From positions 125,147,642 through 125,211,641 of the forward strand of contig OX578147.1 in the NCBI GenBank assembly GCA_951213105.1: a stretch of 64,000 nucleotides of DNA, written 5' to 3'. A program made the translations under genes and the position numbers. A model generated the notes under the pieces. That model was given only the letters and a program-made list of their open reading frames with translations. It was not told the DNA's origin and did no database searches. Every line of letters starts with the position of its first letter. Position 1 is the first letter of the stretch. Shown one piece after another: positions 43,402-54,200 of this stretch. Origin of the DNA: Amaurobius ferox. Lineage: Eukaryota > Arthropoda > Arachnida > Araneae > Amaurobiidae.

Positions 43402-44460
43402 TTTAACACACACAGATATCACTTCAAAAATGTTCAATTCGTGATCAGGGATGCTTGAAACGTGTTCTCCCGTCGATAACTCGAATTCGAATTTCCGATT
43501 CCGTCACAATACTTTCCTTTTACATTATTACTTTCCTTATATACATAATGTATAAGGAAAGTATTGTGACGGGGTCGAAAATTCGAATTCGAATTTTCGA
43601 CGGGAGAGCACGTTTCAAGCATCCCTGATTACGAATCGAACATTTTGAGGTGATGTCTGTGTGTGTGTGTGTCAGTGAGTCTGTGGAGACGATATCTCAC
43701 GAACGAATGCAGCGATTCGAATGAAATTTGGTACAAAAGTCACAATCCGAGAATACTGGAAGCCTATTGTTTTTAAAAGTAATTGAATGTTCAGTACCCC
43801 CTAAATTTTTGAGTGAAATTTTAAAAAATCTTCAAAAAATCAAAGCCGTTAATAAAATTACGCAAATAGATATTTCTTATGTAATTTTCCCTTGGGAAAC
43901 GATTCACATAAACTTTAGAACGCTAGCATGAACCATTCTCGAGATATTGCACATTTTTAAAATAAATTTATAAAAAAATCCCATAAATTAAAAAATATAT
44001 ATTAACTGCCGAGAAACATGTTCACTTTTCTTATGTAATGTTATGCGATAAATTGGGTGACATCATTCTCGTGAATCTAGCTCGTTCCATTCATAAGAAA
44101 AGGTACTTTGAGTAATACATTTGTATTTGAACGCTAATAGTCATTTATCTGCTATAAGAATAACTTATTTCTCCGTCCATAACGCTTGGCGAGATTTTGG
44201 CGACGAATATGGCGGAATGTCGGCAATTTGGCGACTTTCTTTAATGTTGCCATATTCACGAAAATCTCGCCAAATGGATAAAAATGACGCTAAATCGATG
44301 AAATTGACGACTAATTAACGAAAATTCAATATCTTGGAAGGAATATAAGTATCTACTATAAGAATAACCTATTTTTTTCCTGTAAAAGTAGCAAATGCAC
44401 TGTATTATATAAGGAAAGTCATGTGCTGCCCACATCAGATTTTTGTATATAAGGAAAGTA
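42602..44460 (+). mobile_element. M2-family element copy d, interrupted by copy e
   Basis: The head is ATGATGTGGGCAG at 42613 and the body runs in plus orientation, with a (CA)n array at 43371-43397. The first hairpin arm ACTTTCCTTTTACATTATT ends at 43529. After copy e the second arm GTATATAAGGAAAGTA resumes at 44445-44460. Confidence 0.85.
43530..44444 (-). mobile_element. M2-family element copy e, inserted in the hairpin of copy d
   Basis: A complete minus-strand element. The hairpin ACTTTCCTTATATACATAAT...TAAGGAAAGT is at 43530-43562, with a short GTGTGT array at 43657-43673. The head TGTGCTGCCCACATCAGATT ends at 44444. Copies d and e lie with hairpin ends together, so 42602-44444 forms a long inverted repeat with arms near 900 bp. 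Confidence 0.85.
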
Positions 44461-44463
44461 AAA

Positions 44464-45540
44464 ATCAAACTGTTAGATAAGAATAAACCTTTGATGTGAA
44501 ATTTTTCATTAGGAAATGAATGATATAAACTTTAGAACGCTAGCATTAACCGAAATATTGCACAATTTTTGAATAATTTCTTGAAAAATCATTAAAAAAT
44601 CAGAATTTTTAATACTCTTAAATACATAATCATTCATTCCATGCATAATTATTCATAAGAAAACGCCTGGCACAAACCTTAGAATGCAAACGTGAACTCC
44701 TACAGATATTGCACCTATTTCAAATAAATTTATCAAAATTATATAAATTTTAAATTTGTATTAAGTTTGTGTCGTCAAATAAGTTCACTTTCCATATGCA
44801 GTATTATGGAACATTATTCTTGTGAATCTAGGTCGTTCCATTCACAAGCGAAGATGCATTTTTAATAGTTTTATATTTTGGTGCCCTAGAGTTCGCCCAT
44901 AGTCATTCATTTCATGCAATTAATATTAATTAAATGTTAATTGTTTATTGATGGAGATTTTGAACGTTTGTATGAATAAATCATTTGTTTGGACTAATAA
45001 ATTTCCCGAAGTGTAAAAGTGCCATTTACGTGGTGATCATTCAATGCCAAAAGCATGTGCATCTGTGGATATTGTGCATCATTATTTCGTTGTGAAAGAA
45101 CTAAAGTATCATGTAGGTAATGTCATGTGCTGTCGATATTAGATTTTTATTTTCTCATGGGAAAAGATAAATTATTGTTTTCACGAAAATTTTCGATTTC
45201 GAGATTTTAATGGCAGTGTATGTCCTAGGATCTCCTGAACACATTTGCCTACTTTTAGAGTGATGTCCGTCCGTCTGTATGTAGTCGATTGCTTGCGTAC
45301 ACTATATATGCCATAAATAATAATGAATTTTCACGAAACTCTATACCTGGATTTGTTTATCGAAAAAATCTAGAACTAGGTGGAATTTTTTTAAAAATTC
45401 AAGCGAAATTTTACATTTTCTTTATACGGCAGAATAGGGAAAAATTTGACATAATTATACGTAAAATGGATTACTTATTATGGCTCAATGATTTCGAAAC
45501 GTAACAGTTATAATCATTATAGTCAAAAATAGGCGCGATA
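44464..45540 (-). repeat. Diverged M-type fragments, otherwise empty
   Basis: 44490-44880 has M2-like words (TAAACTTTAGAACGCTAGCA, AAATATTGCAC, ATTCACAAGCGAAGATGC). 45120-45155 is a minus-strand head (TGTCATGTGCTGTCGATATT). 45265-45300 has a TCCGTCCGTCTG array. No coding region. Confidence 0.45.
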
Positions 45541-46287
45541 CAATTTTTGTGTGGAATAAATGACTATTGGCGTTCAAATACAAAAGTATTACTCAAAGTA
45601 TCTTTTTTCATGAATGGAACGAGCTAGATCTACGAGAATGATGTCTCCAAATTTATCGCATCGCACAAATGAGAAGTGAACATGTTTCTCAATAAGAAAT
45701 ATTTTTTTTTATTTTATATAATTTTCTGATAATTATTTTGAAAAATGTACAATATCTCGAAAATGGTTCATGTTAGCGTTCTAAAATTTATGTCAATCGC
45801 TTTTTAACGAAAAATTACATAAGGAATGTCTATTTGCGTAACTCTATTAGAGGTTTTGATTTTTTGTCGATTTTTTCAAAATTTCACTCGAAAATTTAAG
45901 GGGGTTTTGAACATTAGATTTCGTATAAAAACAATGGGCTTCCAGTGTTTACAGATTGTGATTTTTGTACCAAATTTCGTTCGAATCGGTCCATTCGTTC
46001 GTCAGTTATCGTCTCCACAGACTCACTGACACACACACACACATACTTTCACACACACACACACACACATACTTTCACACACACACACACACACATACTT
46101 TCACACACACACACACACACACTTGCGCGCGCGCGCACACACACACACACATACAAAAATCACATTAAAAACGTCTGATTCGTGTTCAAGGATGTTTGAA
46201 ACGTGCTCTCCCGTCGAAAACTTGAATTCGAATTTTCGACCCCGTCACAATACTTTCCTTATACATTATTGTATATAAGGGAAAGTA
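45541..46287 (+). mobile_element. M2-family element copy f (5'-truncated)
   Basis: It starts within the body (AATGACTATTGGCGTTCAAA), carries a long (CA)n array with regular ATACTTT interruptions and a GCGCGCGC patch (46025-46153), then the usual 3' block. It ends at the hairpin ACTTTCCTTATACATTATT...GTATATAAGGGAAAGTA. Confidence 0.8.
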
Positions 46288-47120
46288 ATAATTACAGTAA
46301 TGGCCCAAAAGAGCAACACCCAACCTAAATGCGCATCTCACAGAAGCGATTGAGGGATTGGCGAACTCTGGAACAGACCAGGCATGCCGCGCACTTCGGC
46401 AGCAGTGGCCGAATTTCTGGTGGCGAGTTCCGCTTCAGATTCAAGCGGAATGTCATAGACGAGACTCTTGAAATATCCCCCACAAAAAGAAGTCAAGACA
46501 AAGCAGATCGGACGATAGTGGGAACTAAGCTATGGGACCACTTCGCCAAATCCATCGCCCTGTAAAGTCTTTACGTTTCATTTCCGACCCGGTAAACTAT
46601 GACGAAAAATTCTTGGTTTGGTATGTATTACCACCTCGTAAAGTTAGGCCCCCTTTTATTTTTATTCACTCTGTTCTATATACGACATGTTACACTCAAT
46701 TTCAGTCTTCAGATAAAATTAAGCCCACTCAACCGTTACCACAATTATTCGAAACATAGTAACCTTAATTTGAATATCCAAAGCTCATGAATAGCCCCGT
46801 TCTGCGTCCTACGTAAGAAATCATTAAACTTAGTACCGCATATGCAACAGGCTGTACTTAGGTAGGGCGGCGCCCCAGACTGTTTTTGCAGCCCCACCCT
46901 TATTAAAGGATCCAGTTCAAGGGCGCGGTGATATATGAAGGTCTTAATTACTTATTTTCATGGGCATTTAGTTTGGTTATAATGCAAAAGGGATTCCCGA
47001 TTGCAATTGGGAATAATTAGTCAATGTTGGTAAATACACTGTTAGGCGTTGTCGGTCATATGGAATCATAAACAAGGAAAGTGCTGAGCTCAGAGCGTTG
47101 TTGTGAATAATTTTGTGCTG
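46288..47120. other. No recognised gene
   Basis: 46320-46565 has a 78-codon frame and higher GC, but no motif that I recognise. 46855-46930 is a short GC-rich patch (AGGGCGGCGCCCCAGACTG) that may be retroposed. Neither is called as a gene. Confidence 0.35.
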
Positions 47121-47194
47121 AACTGGGTACCAAACGAAGGTACCAAACTGGGTACCGAGCGAGGGTACCAAACTGGGTACCAAATGAAAGTACC
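47121..47194. repeat. Minisatellite, three 25-bp units
   Basis: The unit is AACTGGGTACCAAACGAAGG followed by TACCA, repeated three times with small changes. Confidence 0.85.
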
Positions 47195-47199
47195 CATTC

Positions 47200-47366
47200 T
47201 TTGAAAGGAGTGGATGGTTTTTAACATTAAAAACTTTTACAGCAGATTTGTTTGGGTTCTAAACGGCCCCAAAAGCGTAGATCTGCCGAAAATTCGAACT
47301 TGAATTTTCGACATCACTTTAATACTTTCTCTGCAAATTACCATATGTCGTAGGGAAAGTAAAAAT
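47200..47366 (+). repeat. M1-family 3' fragment
   Basis: It has a GGTTCTAAACGGCCCCAAAA block, CGAACTTGAATTTTCGAC, and a hairpin CTTTCTCTGCAAATTACC...TAGGGAAAG. Confidence 0.65.
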
Positions 47367-47924
47367 CAATATCATAATACGTAGATTAATAAAGAGAAAA
47401 TGTCAGGTCATTATTAGATTAAAACGGAAGTGACTTAACAGAAAGAAGCAGTGCGACGATAAATCGAAACAGCCCAATGTTATGAAATCCACAATAAAAC
47501 ATTTCCAGACGAAGTAGCGAAACACATGTGTTAGTAAAAGAGGAAAAACACTCTTGATAAAGGATGAAATAAGATTATAAACTCATATTTATAAATTTCT
47601 CAATCTTATCGTTATAGGCTTCAAATTAGATGTAATATAAGCATATTTCATTGCAATGTGTAATGTGTTAAAAAATAATGCAATTTGGAAGAATAAGGAG
47701 AAGTATGCCAATTTAATGAAGGCGATAATTTTTATAATTTTATTTTGTTTATTTGTCTCTCACAAAGACCGTCAACCTGTCACAAAAACTCATTGTGAGA
47801 GGTAGGCGGTCTTTGTGAAAGGTAGATATGTTCGGTGTGAATTTATTTTGCTTCGATTCTGTCCTCGTGGCATGCTGCTACGGGGGTACAGACGACACTG
47901 TTTGGAAGGAACTGATATTTTATT
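47367..47924. other. No recognised gene; one hairpin
   Basis: AT-rich apart from the hairpin at 47760-47818. Confidence 0.4.
47760..47818. ncRNA. Imperfect hairpin of small-RNA-precursor size
   Basis: TCACAAAGACCG at 47760 pairs with CGGTCTTTGTGA ending 47818. After an internal loop CCT/AGG and TCACAA/TTGTGA also pair, leaving a seven-base loop. The size is near 59 nt with about 21 paired bases. It could be a chance or transposon-derived foldback; expression is unknown. Confidence 0.25.
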
Positions 47925-48128
47925 TTATTTTGTTATGGTAGCGAAATTGAAGCAAAGAAGAGAGTATTTTGGGTTCTAATATCATCCGTGACTGCAAATA
48001 TAATCGGCTGCTGACACACCATAGCTGGTCGGTTGAGATCAATCCAGGCTTGATATTCAGAAATATCTCAGTTGGGGGGGAAAATTTTGTTATAGATATA
48101 GCTTAGCTGCTACAGATATAGCTTAGAT
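47925..48128. repeat. Left remnant of the ~155-bp repeat locus 2
   Basis: TATAGATATAGCTTAGAT runs directly into GATGACTAATATGGATTCAG at 49926 once the hAT element is removed, so the array was continuous before the insertion. The leftmost 150 bp are too diverged to assign firmly. Confidence 0.45.
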
Positions 48129-48190
48129 CAGGGGTGGCCAACCCAAATGACCCTGCGGGCCACTTCGGAAAAACATTATAATCCCGCGGG

Positions 48191-48199
<9 letters not shown>

Positions 48200-48267
<68 letters not shown>

Positions 48268-48502
48268 CCAATGGCCAGGCACTTGACTCATCGTCATTCG
48301 CCCATAATTCGGGCATTTATTAAATGATCCATTTAGCCGTCCTAGGGACGTTGCCCCGGGTGCACCAGAGGAGGGAGGAACACACTGCGCCCACAACACA
48401 ACAACATCCATGCCTTACGTGGGGCTCGAACCCACAATGTGGCGCTCGAGCGATTGCTTTGGACGCGCATGCCTTGACCACTCGACCACCACGTCGGCCC
48501 GA
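48200..48502 (-). mobile_element. SINE B (tRNA-Ser/Leu-like head) in the hAT element
   Basis: It is flanked by 12-bp duplications GGGCCGCATATA (48188-48199, 48503-48514). The minus-strand head (48499-48411) has box A TGGTCGAGTGGTCAAGG and box B GGTTCGAGCCCC with a long variable region between, as in class II tRNAs. A body with CATGGATGTTGTTGTGTTG follows. The far end is an (AT)n tail at about 48200-48261. Confidence 0.8.
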
Positions 48503-48682
48503 GGGCCGCATATAAAAATATATATCTTTATATTAGATTTGGACACATTACAAACATTTATTGGAGTGAAAATTTAAAACAGAATGAATTATTATTATTG
48601 TTTTCATTATTTTTCATGTATGCAAACATACATAATATAATAATAATAATGCAATGATCGAATAATGTTTAATTTATTTAAT

Positions 48683-49720
48683 TAGTGAGATATTTGTTTC
48701 TCAACTCTTTCACTTAGTTTTTGCAACCTTTCTGGTAGGTCGGACGGTCTGGGTCTCAACAACAACAACTTAGTTTTTGCAAGTCGATCTCAATGCGTGT
48801 ATTTGCACATTGTAATTGATGTTGCAGGTTTTCGTCCGTTAAGTTCGAACTCGATTTATGTTTGATAAATTTCATTTTTGAAAAAAACGATTCACAGATG
48901 TAAGTTGATCCAAAAGCGGTCACAACTTTTTGTGCCAGCTCTCTCAAATTGGAAAATTTTTCTTTTGTGACATAAGTGTTATAAAAATCTATTTTTGATT
49001 CTGATGTTTCAAAAATGTGTTTTAATTCATTATTGCATTGTAAGTCAACCAGTTCCATTTAGAGATATTCTGGGGCCAACTCGACATCGACGTGAAAGGG
49101 AGATGAATATATTTCAAATAATTTTTTGTATTTGTCTAAATTAGTGAAACGACTCTCAAAAGTAGCTGCAAGTTTGCTTATTTCTTTTGCGTATTTGATG
49201 TAACTGACACATTTTAAATTTTTTAATTCTTTCATCAATGGAAAGTGTTGAACGTTATTATTTTTCAATTGAGATTCAGATAGCAGTAGTTTCTTCTGAA
49301 ATGCTTTGATGTGATTAAATGCATCGATTATTAAATTATCTTTTCCTTGTAATGATGTATTTAATTGATTGAGTTTTTCGATGATATCTACTAAAAAGCA
49401 TAAATCCAATAACCATTCATCATTTCTTAATTCTGGTACTGGTATTTGCTTGTCATTCATAAACAAGCCAATTTCTTGACGTAACTTAGAAAATCGCTGT
49501 AAACATCTTCCACGACTCAAGCATCTGACACGACTGAAGTATACAACGTCACCATATTCACAATCTAATTCTTTTACGAACTCCTTAAATTGTCGATGCT
49601 AGAGTGCATGTGATCGAATGTAATTCACTGTTTTTATGACTACTTGCATAACATGATTCATCGATAATACTAGGGCACATAGATTTTGTTGATGAATCAC
49701 AATGCAATACTGCCCACTTC
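48683..49720 (-). pseudogene. hAT transposase C-terminal part, decayed
   Basis: Minus strand. Words typical of the animal hAT group that includes GTF2IRD2- and EPM2AIP1-like proteins appear in order: VMQVVIKTVNYIRSHAL, HRQFKEFVKELDCEYGDVVY, RCLSRGRCLQRFSKLRQEIG, and a long helical middle. Then come the dimerisation-region words FYNTYVTKEKFSNLRELAQK and YICESFFSKMKFIKHKSSSN, and LTDENLQHQLQCA. The last Glu region around ICESFFS is preserved. At least two in-frame stops (a TAG after SHAL and a TAA at 49059) break it, and a SINE tail interrupts the last codons. The N-terminal zinc finger and DDE start are absent. Confidence 0.8.
48727..48767 (+). mobile_element. 41-bp SINE A tail insertion with 15-bp target duplication
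   Basis: Only CCTTTCTGGTAGGTCGGACG plus GTCTGGGTCTCAACAACAACA is inserted, flanked by ACTTAGTTTTTGCAA on both sides (48712-48726, 48768-48782). It changes the last codons of the hAT frame. Confidence 0.88.
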
Positions 49721-49925
49721 AAAGTATGCATAAAAACAGAAGCAACGTGATAAAATAGAAACAGTTATAGGATTTATCTGTTACAAAACACTACACTAAA
49801 AACAAAAATATTGCATAAAATAATCGTATTTTGTAAAGTTGTAATGAATCTCGCGGGCCGCAAAATTATTCAAGGCGGGCCGCATGCGGCCCACGGGCCG
49901 CGGGTTGGCCACCCCTGGCTTAGAT

Positions 49926-50640
49926 GATGACTAATATGGATTCAGCATCAAATTCTGGAGGGGTAGGGATTAATGATTTCCTCTTCCGGTTCTTTTTCCA
50001 TTTCTGGTTCAATAATTTTCATTTTACATGAAACATCTGTTTCACAAAATTGAATATATTGATAAAGCTTAGATGATAACTGCTATAGATTTAGCATCAA
50101 AGTATGAAAAAGGTCGGGTGGTTTATAAAAATGTGAGCACCGAATTTCCTTTCCACTTCTGATTCAAAATTTTCCTTGAAATATCGATTTCTCAGGATTG
50201 GTTATAGATAGAGCTTAGACAATGACTAATATGGAATCAACTTTAAAATCTGGAGAGCGTAAAAGGGTTCACTGAGGATATGTACTTTCGGCTCTGGCAA
50301 TGTGACTGCTGATTCAAAAATGAATATTTACCTTGAAACAGCTCTTTCTCTGAATCTACTGTAGCTATAGACTAGAGTGTGACTGATATGAATTCAACAT
50401 CAAATTCTGGAGGTAGTTGGAGTGTTTTACAAAGGATTTTCATTTCTGGTTCTTCTTCCATTTCCGATACAAAACTTTTCTTAAAACATCTATTTCTAAA
50501 GATTGGACTGATATGAACTCAGAATTAAATCCTGGAAGATACTGTGGGTTCAGAAAAATTTTCCACTTCCGGATTTTTTTTCAATTCCAGTTCAAAAAAA
50601 AATTTTGACACATTTATTTATCAGGATTGGCTGTTGATAG
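49926..50640. repeat. Diverged ~155-bp repeats, locus 2
   Basis: TTCAGCATCAAATTCTGGAG-like words recur at about 149-159-bp spacing (49943, 50092, ~50236, 50394), each followed by a TTCCGGTTCTTTTTCC-like word and GAAACATCT. Confidence 0.7.
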
Positions 50641-51640
50641 ATCATAGCCATTCCTGAGTATATTATAGATCATAGATGATGGCTGATATGTATTCAGTAT
50701 CGATCATAGCCAATTCCGAGTGCGTCTCTAGATTTTAGATGATGACTGATATGTATTCAGTATCAATCATAGTTCAATATCAATCCTGACTGCATCATAG
50801 ATCTTGGATGATGACTAATATGTATTCAGTATCGATCATAGTCAATCTTGACTACATCAGAGATCTCGGATGGTGACTGATATGTATTCAGTTCCGATCA
50901 TAGTCAATCCTGATTACATCATAAAGCTTGGATGATGACGGATATGCATTCAGTATCGATCATAACCAATCCTGACTACATCATAGATCTTGGATGATGA
51001 CTAATATGTATTCAGTATCGATCATAGCCAATCTTGACTACATCAGAGATCTTGGATGGTGACTGATATGTATTCGGTTCCGATCATAGTCAATCCTGAT
51101 TACATCATAAAGCTTGGATGATGACGGATATGCATTCAGTATCGATCATAGCCAATCCTGACTACATCATAGATCTTGGATGATGACTAATATGTATTCA
51201 GTATCGATCATAGCCAATCTTGACTACATCAGAGATCTTGGATGGTGACTAATATGTATTCGGTTCCGATCATAGTCAATCCTGATTACATCATAAAGCT
51301 TGGATGATGACGGATATGCATTCAGTATCGATCATAGCCAATCCTGACTACATCATAGATCTTGGATGATGACTGATATGTATTCAGTATCGATCATAGC
51401 CAATCTTGACTACATCAGAGTTCTTAGATGGTGACTGATATGTATTCAGTTCCGATCATAGTCAATCCTGATTACATCATAAAGCTTGGATGATGACGGA
51501 TATGCATTCAGTATCGATCATAGCCAATCCTGACTACACCATAGATCTTAGATGATGACTGATATGCATTCAGCATCGATTATAGCCAATCCTGACTATA
51601 TCACAGATCTTGGATGATGACTGATATGTACTCAGTATCG
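50641..51640. repeat. 62-bp satellite in 186-bp trimers
   Basis: The monomer is ATTCAGTATCGATCATAGCC plus AATCCTGACTACATCATAGA plus TCTTGGATGATGACTAATAT, 62 bp. From about 50880, three monomer variants alternate: one with TGCATTCAGTATC, one with CATCAGAGATC, and one with TTCCGATCATAGTC and CATAAAGCTTGG. The TGCATTCAG variant starts at 50946, 51132, 51318 and 51504, spacing 186 each time. The monomer derives from part of the surrounding 155-bp repeat. Confidence 0.92.
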
Positions 51641-51760
51641 AATTTTAGAGAGGGTTGGGTGGTTCACTAAGGATATCCATTTCTGTTTCTGGAGATGACA
51701 GTTCCGGCTTTTCTGAAAAATCATATGAGTGTACGAAGTAAGCATGCAAAAGAGAATAAA
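51641..51760. repeat. Right end of locus 2, shared with locus 1
   Basis: GTGGTTCACTAAGGATATCC, then TTCCGGCTTTTCTGAAAAAT and TGTACGAAGTAAGCATG parallel the end of 2944-3670. Confidence 0.65.
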
Positions 51761-52389
51761 ACTGCTGTTATGAGGATAAACATGTTTTTATGAAAATAAA
51801 AATTCTGTGTTAGTTGCTCCAAAAACAAAGTATACACACCATTTGTCACATAAAAGACTTCTTCATTATTTTCTTGTCTGTATTTGGGGTCGAGTACGTA
51901 AGTCTAATATAAGATGACTTTTAGTTTGAAAAGCTTTGCCTTTCCTAACAGAAGATATTATCAAAACGGAAACTTTTCCTCAATAATAAATTGAAGAAAA
52001 ATTTTACAGTGTAAGATTCGGAAACTGATTAAATATAATTCTAATTAGAAAGAGTTTACTATAACTGCAAATGGCAGAGTACAAAATTCCGTAGTGAGTT
52101 TTAACAACTCTCTATTACCTCATAAATGCAGAAGAACGACTTGAACATTGCCAAAATAATGAGTCCATTCATAAAACGGGTTAAAAAAATAAAATAAAAC
52201 CCGGGTCTCCGAAAAGTAAAATATTTTTGGCAACTACTTAAAAACGTCTGGAAAGAAGTCACAATAAGATGTGTAAGCGAGTTGCTGTTGCCAAGAGCCT
52301 TATGCTTTCGCGTGAAGGACAGCAAAACAAATGACTCTCAGCACACTTTGTTATGTTTTGTTATCGTAAATGCTTAAGAAAAAGTTGTG
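51761..52389. other. AT-rich DNA, no recognised feature
   Basis: Nothing supportable on either strand. Confidence 0.4.
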
Positions 52390-52890
52390 GGTTAGGTTTT
52401 TTAACCTCTTCTCATTATTCTCATACTACTGTAAACAGATAGTATTGTCATGGCAAAAATGTTCCATATTTTGAGGTATAGATATATTTTAAATCCTCCA
52501 GATAACATGTTAAATATACTGTATAAAAATCGGACAGCAGATGACTTTTCTTACATAATGCAATGAGAAGAATTAACGTATTATGTATCTCATCGTCACT
52601 TTCTCGTGCTACTGCATACAGACGATATTGTCTTAAAGAAAATTTTGAATTCGAGATTTAGAGGTATAAGCAAATTTTAAACTGATATATCAAATATACT
52701 GTATAAAAATTTGATATGAGCAGTACATGACTTTCCCTACATAATGCTATGAGGAGAATTAACCTCTCTTACGTATTCCTTCGTTGCTGTCTCATACTAT
52801 TGCATACAGACGATATTGTCTTGAAGAAAATTTTTTAATTCGAGATTTTAAGGTATAAGTCCATTTTAAGCCCTCCAGATAGCAAGCGGC
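52390..52890 (+). repeat. ~185-bp tandem units each containing an M-type head
   Basis: ACTGCATACAGACGATATTG recurs (52423 diverged, 52604, 52793). Each of the first two units ends in a head like GACTTTCCCTACATAATGC preceded by a TTTGATATGAGCAGTACAT-type word. Confidence 0.6.
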
Positions 52891-53217
52891 GGCACGCTCG
52901 GCCGAATGAGTGACTACTGCTTTCATCTAAACGTTTCATCGCTAATAAATTCGTCCTCTGTCTATAACGAATCTATAACGAATAACAGAGTTACAAACTA
53001 CGTTTTCATACTATGACCTGAACGCTAGGATCTTCATATGTTCTTCATACCCGTCGTTAATTAGCTTAAAATTCTTGGAATATAAGGAAAGAATGCTTTC
53101 TTTTCAAATGTGAATTTTACGATCGTTATATCCGAAATGCGTGCAAATGAAAGTTCATTATAAACGTTTAAAATAACATTATCGCATAGCTCGGTCGGGA
53201 TAAAAATAGAAGTTCGC
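52891..53217. other. No recognised feature
   Basis: Unassigned AT-rich sequence. Confidence 0.4.
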
Positions 53218-53800
53218 TCATGGAGGTAAAAGTAAAGAGTTAAAACTTCATATTAAGAAAGCGCCAATATCGTTTGAGGCAATTCTTCAAGGTGGAGATG
53301 GGATAAGGGAAGTAGCTCTGTATTGTATGCATTTCTATGGTGAAAATTCCAAAATATTTATTTAAACTGTCAATTTTGTAAAAATAAATTATTAGCGCAA
53401 TGCAAAATAGAACTGAAACAATAAAAAATACCCCTACGTATTCAAAATTATTTTACGTTTCAATTTATTTTTATCTTCATATATTGTGTTTTGTATCCTA
53501 CAACTATGAAAAAATACTGGTTAATTATACTCATAATTAGGGAACCCTTATTTTAAAAATAATCAAAAATACATATACTAAATACTACGCCTTTTTTGTT
53601 ATGTCAACTCATAATAGCAGCTACTTTACTAACACTAGCGACACCTAGATATAATTCTCAAAGCATTTTCAAACGTTTCACGCATAGAAATTTTATCTCC
53701 TTCTTTTTAACTCCATGGGTTCGCTGTAGTGGGATATCTGATAGATCGCTATATCGATTTATGACTAAAAATACTAGAAAATGTTCCTGACGCTGCCCGG
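53218..53800. repeat. Duplicated segment, copy without M2 insertion
   Basis: It matches 58738-60210 after removal of the M2 element there: GGAGGTAAAAGTAA, GCGCCAATATCGTTTGAG, TAGCGCAATGCAAA, CCTACGTATTCAAAATTATT and AGCAGCTACTTTACTAACAC. No reading frame is conserved between the two copies. Confidence 0.8.
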
Positions 53801-53995
53801 AAGTTGAAGCAGGGATTAATTGAATTAATTCTTTCAAGTTTTCAAAAGGCGACCGAGCTAAAGAAAGAGATGAATTTGTTTTTATTTTAGCAACGCGAAA
53901 GAAGATGGCGCAACCAATCCAATTGGACGAATTTTAAAGATTTCTGTAGAAATATGACATCTGGAAATCTTTTTGTAGCTAATTAATTCAAAGAG

Positions 53996-54200
53996 GATAA
54001 CCGGGTTGCGGGTTCGAATCCCGCCAACGGACATGGATGTTGTCACGTCGAGGCCAAGTCAGACTCCCGCCCTTCGGGGAACCTCTATAAAAGTGAAGTT
54101 GCAGGTCTCCTCCCCTTCGCCATGGGATACCCTGGGAGGTCTTGTGGACGTGTTGCGTAGGCGCTCCTTCACCAAGGGGGAATTAGTAACGAAAGAGGAT
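53996..54200 (+). mobile_element. SINE B-related element, plus strand
   Basis: GGGTTGCGGGTTCGAATCCC gives a perfect box B. ACATGGATGTTGTCACG follows, as in SINE B, then a GC-rich body ending near 54180. Box A is missing, so the copy is 5'-truncated. Confidence 0.65.

Larger units (their letters stand above)
48129..49917 (-). mobile_element. hAT element with perfect 8-bp target duplication
   Basis: The left end is CAGGGGTGGCCAACCC and the right end is its exact complement. GCTTAGAT flanks both sides (48121-48128, 49918-49925). Both ends continue in GCGGGCCGC-rich subterminal repeats. The interior holds a decayed transposase and two later SINE insertions. Confidence 0.92.

Noticed and set aside
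45945..46178. Thr-His repeat frames, also at 59472-59861 and Val-Cys frames at 59423-59683 and 43143-43409
   Set aside because: They cross the (CA)n array of M2 elements; all M2 copies give similar shadows on both strands.
46329..46565. 78-codon basic frame as a gene
   Set aside because: No recognisable domain; length is within chance for this window.
50641..51640. CRISPR-like array because of regular spacing
   Set aside because: The whole 62-bp unit is repeated with no unique spacers, and the genome is eukaryotic.
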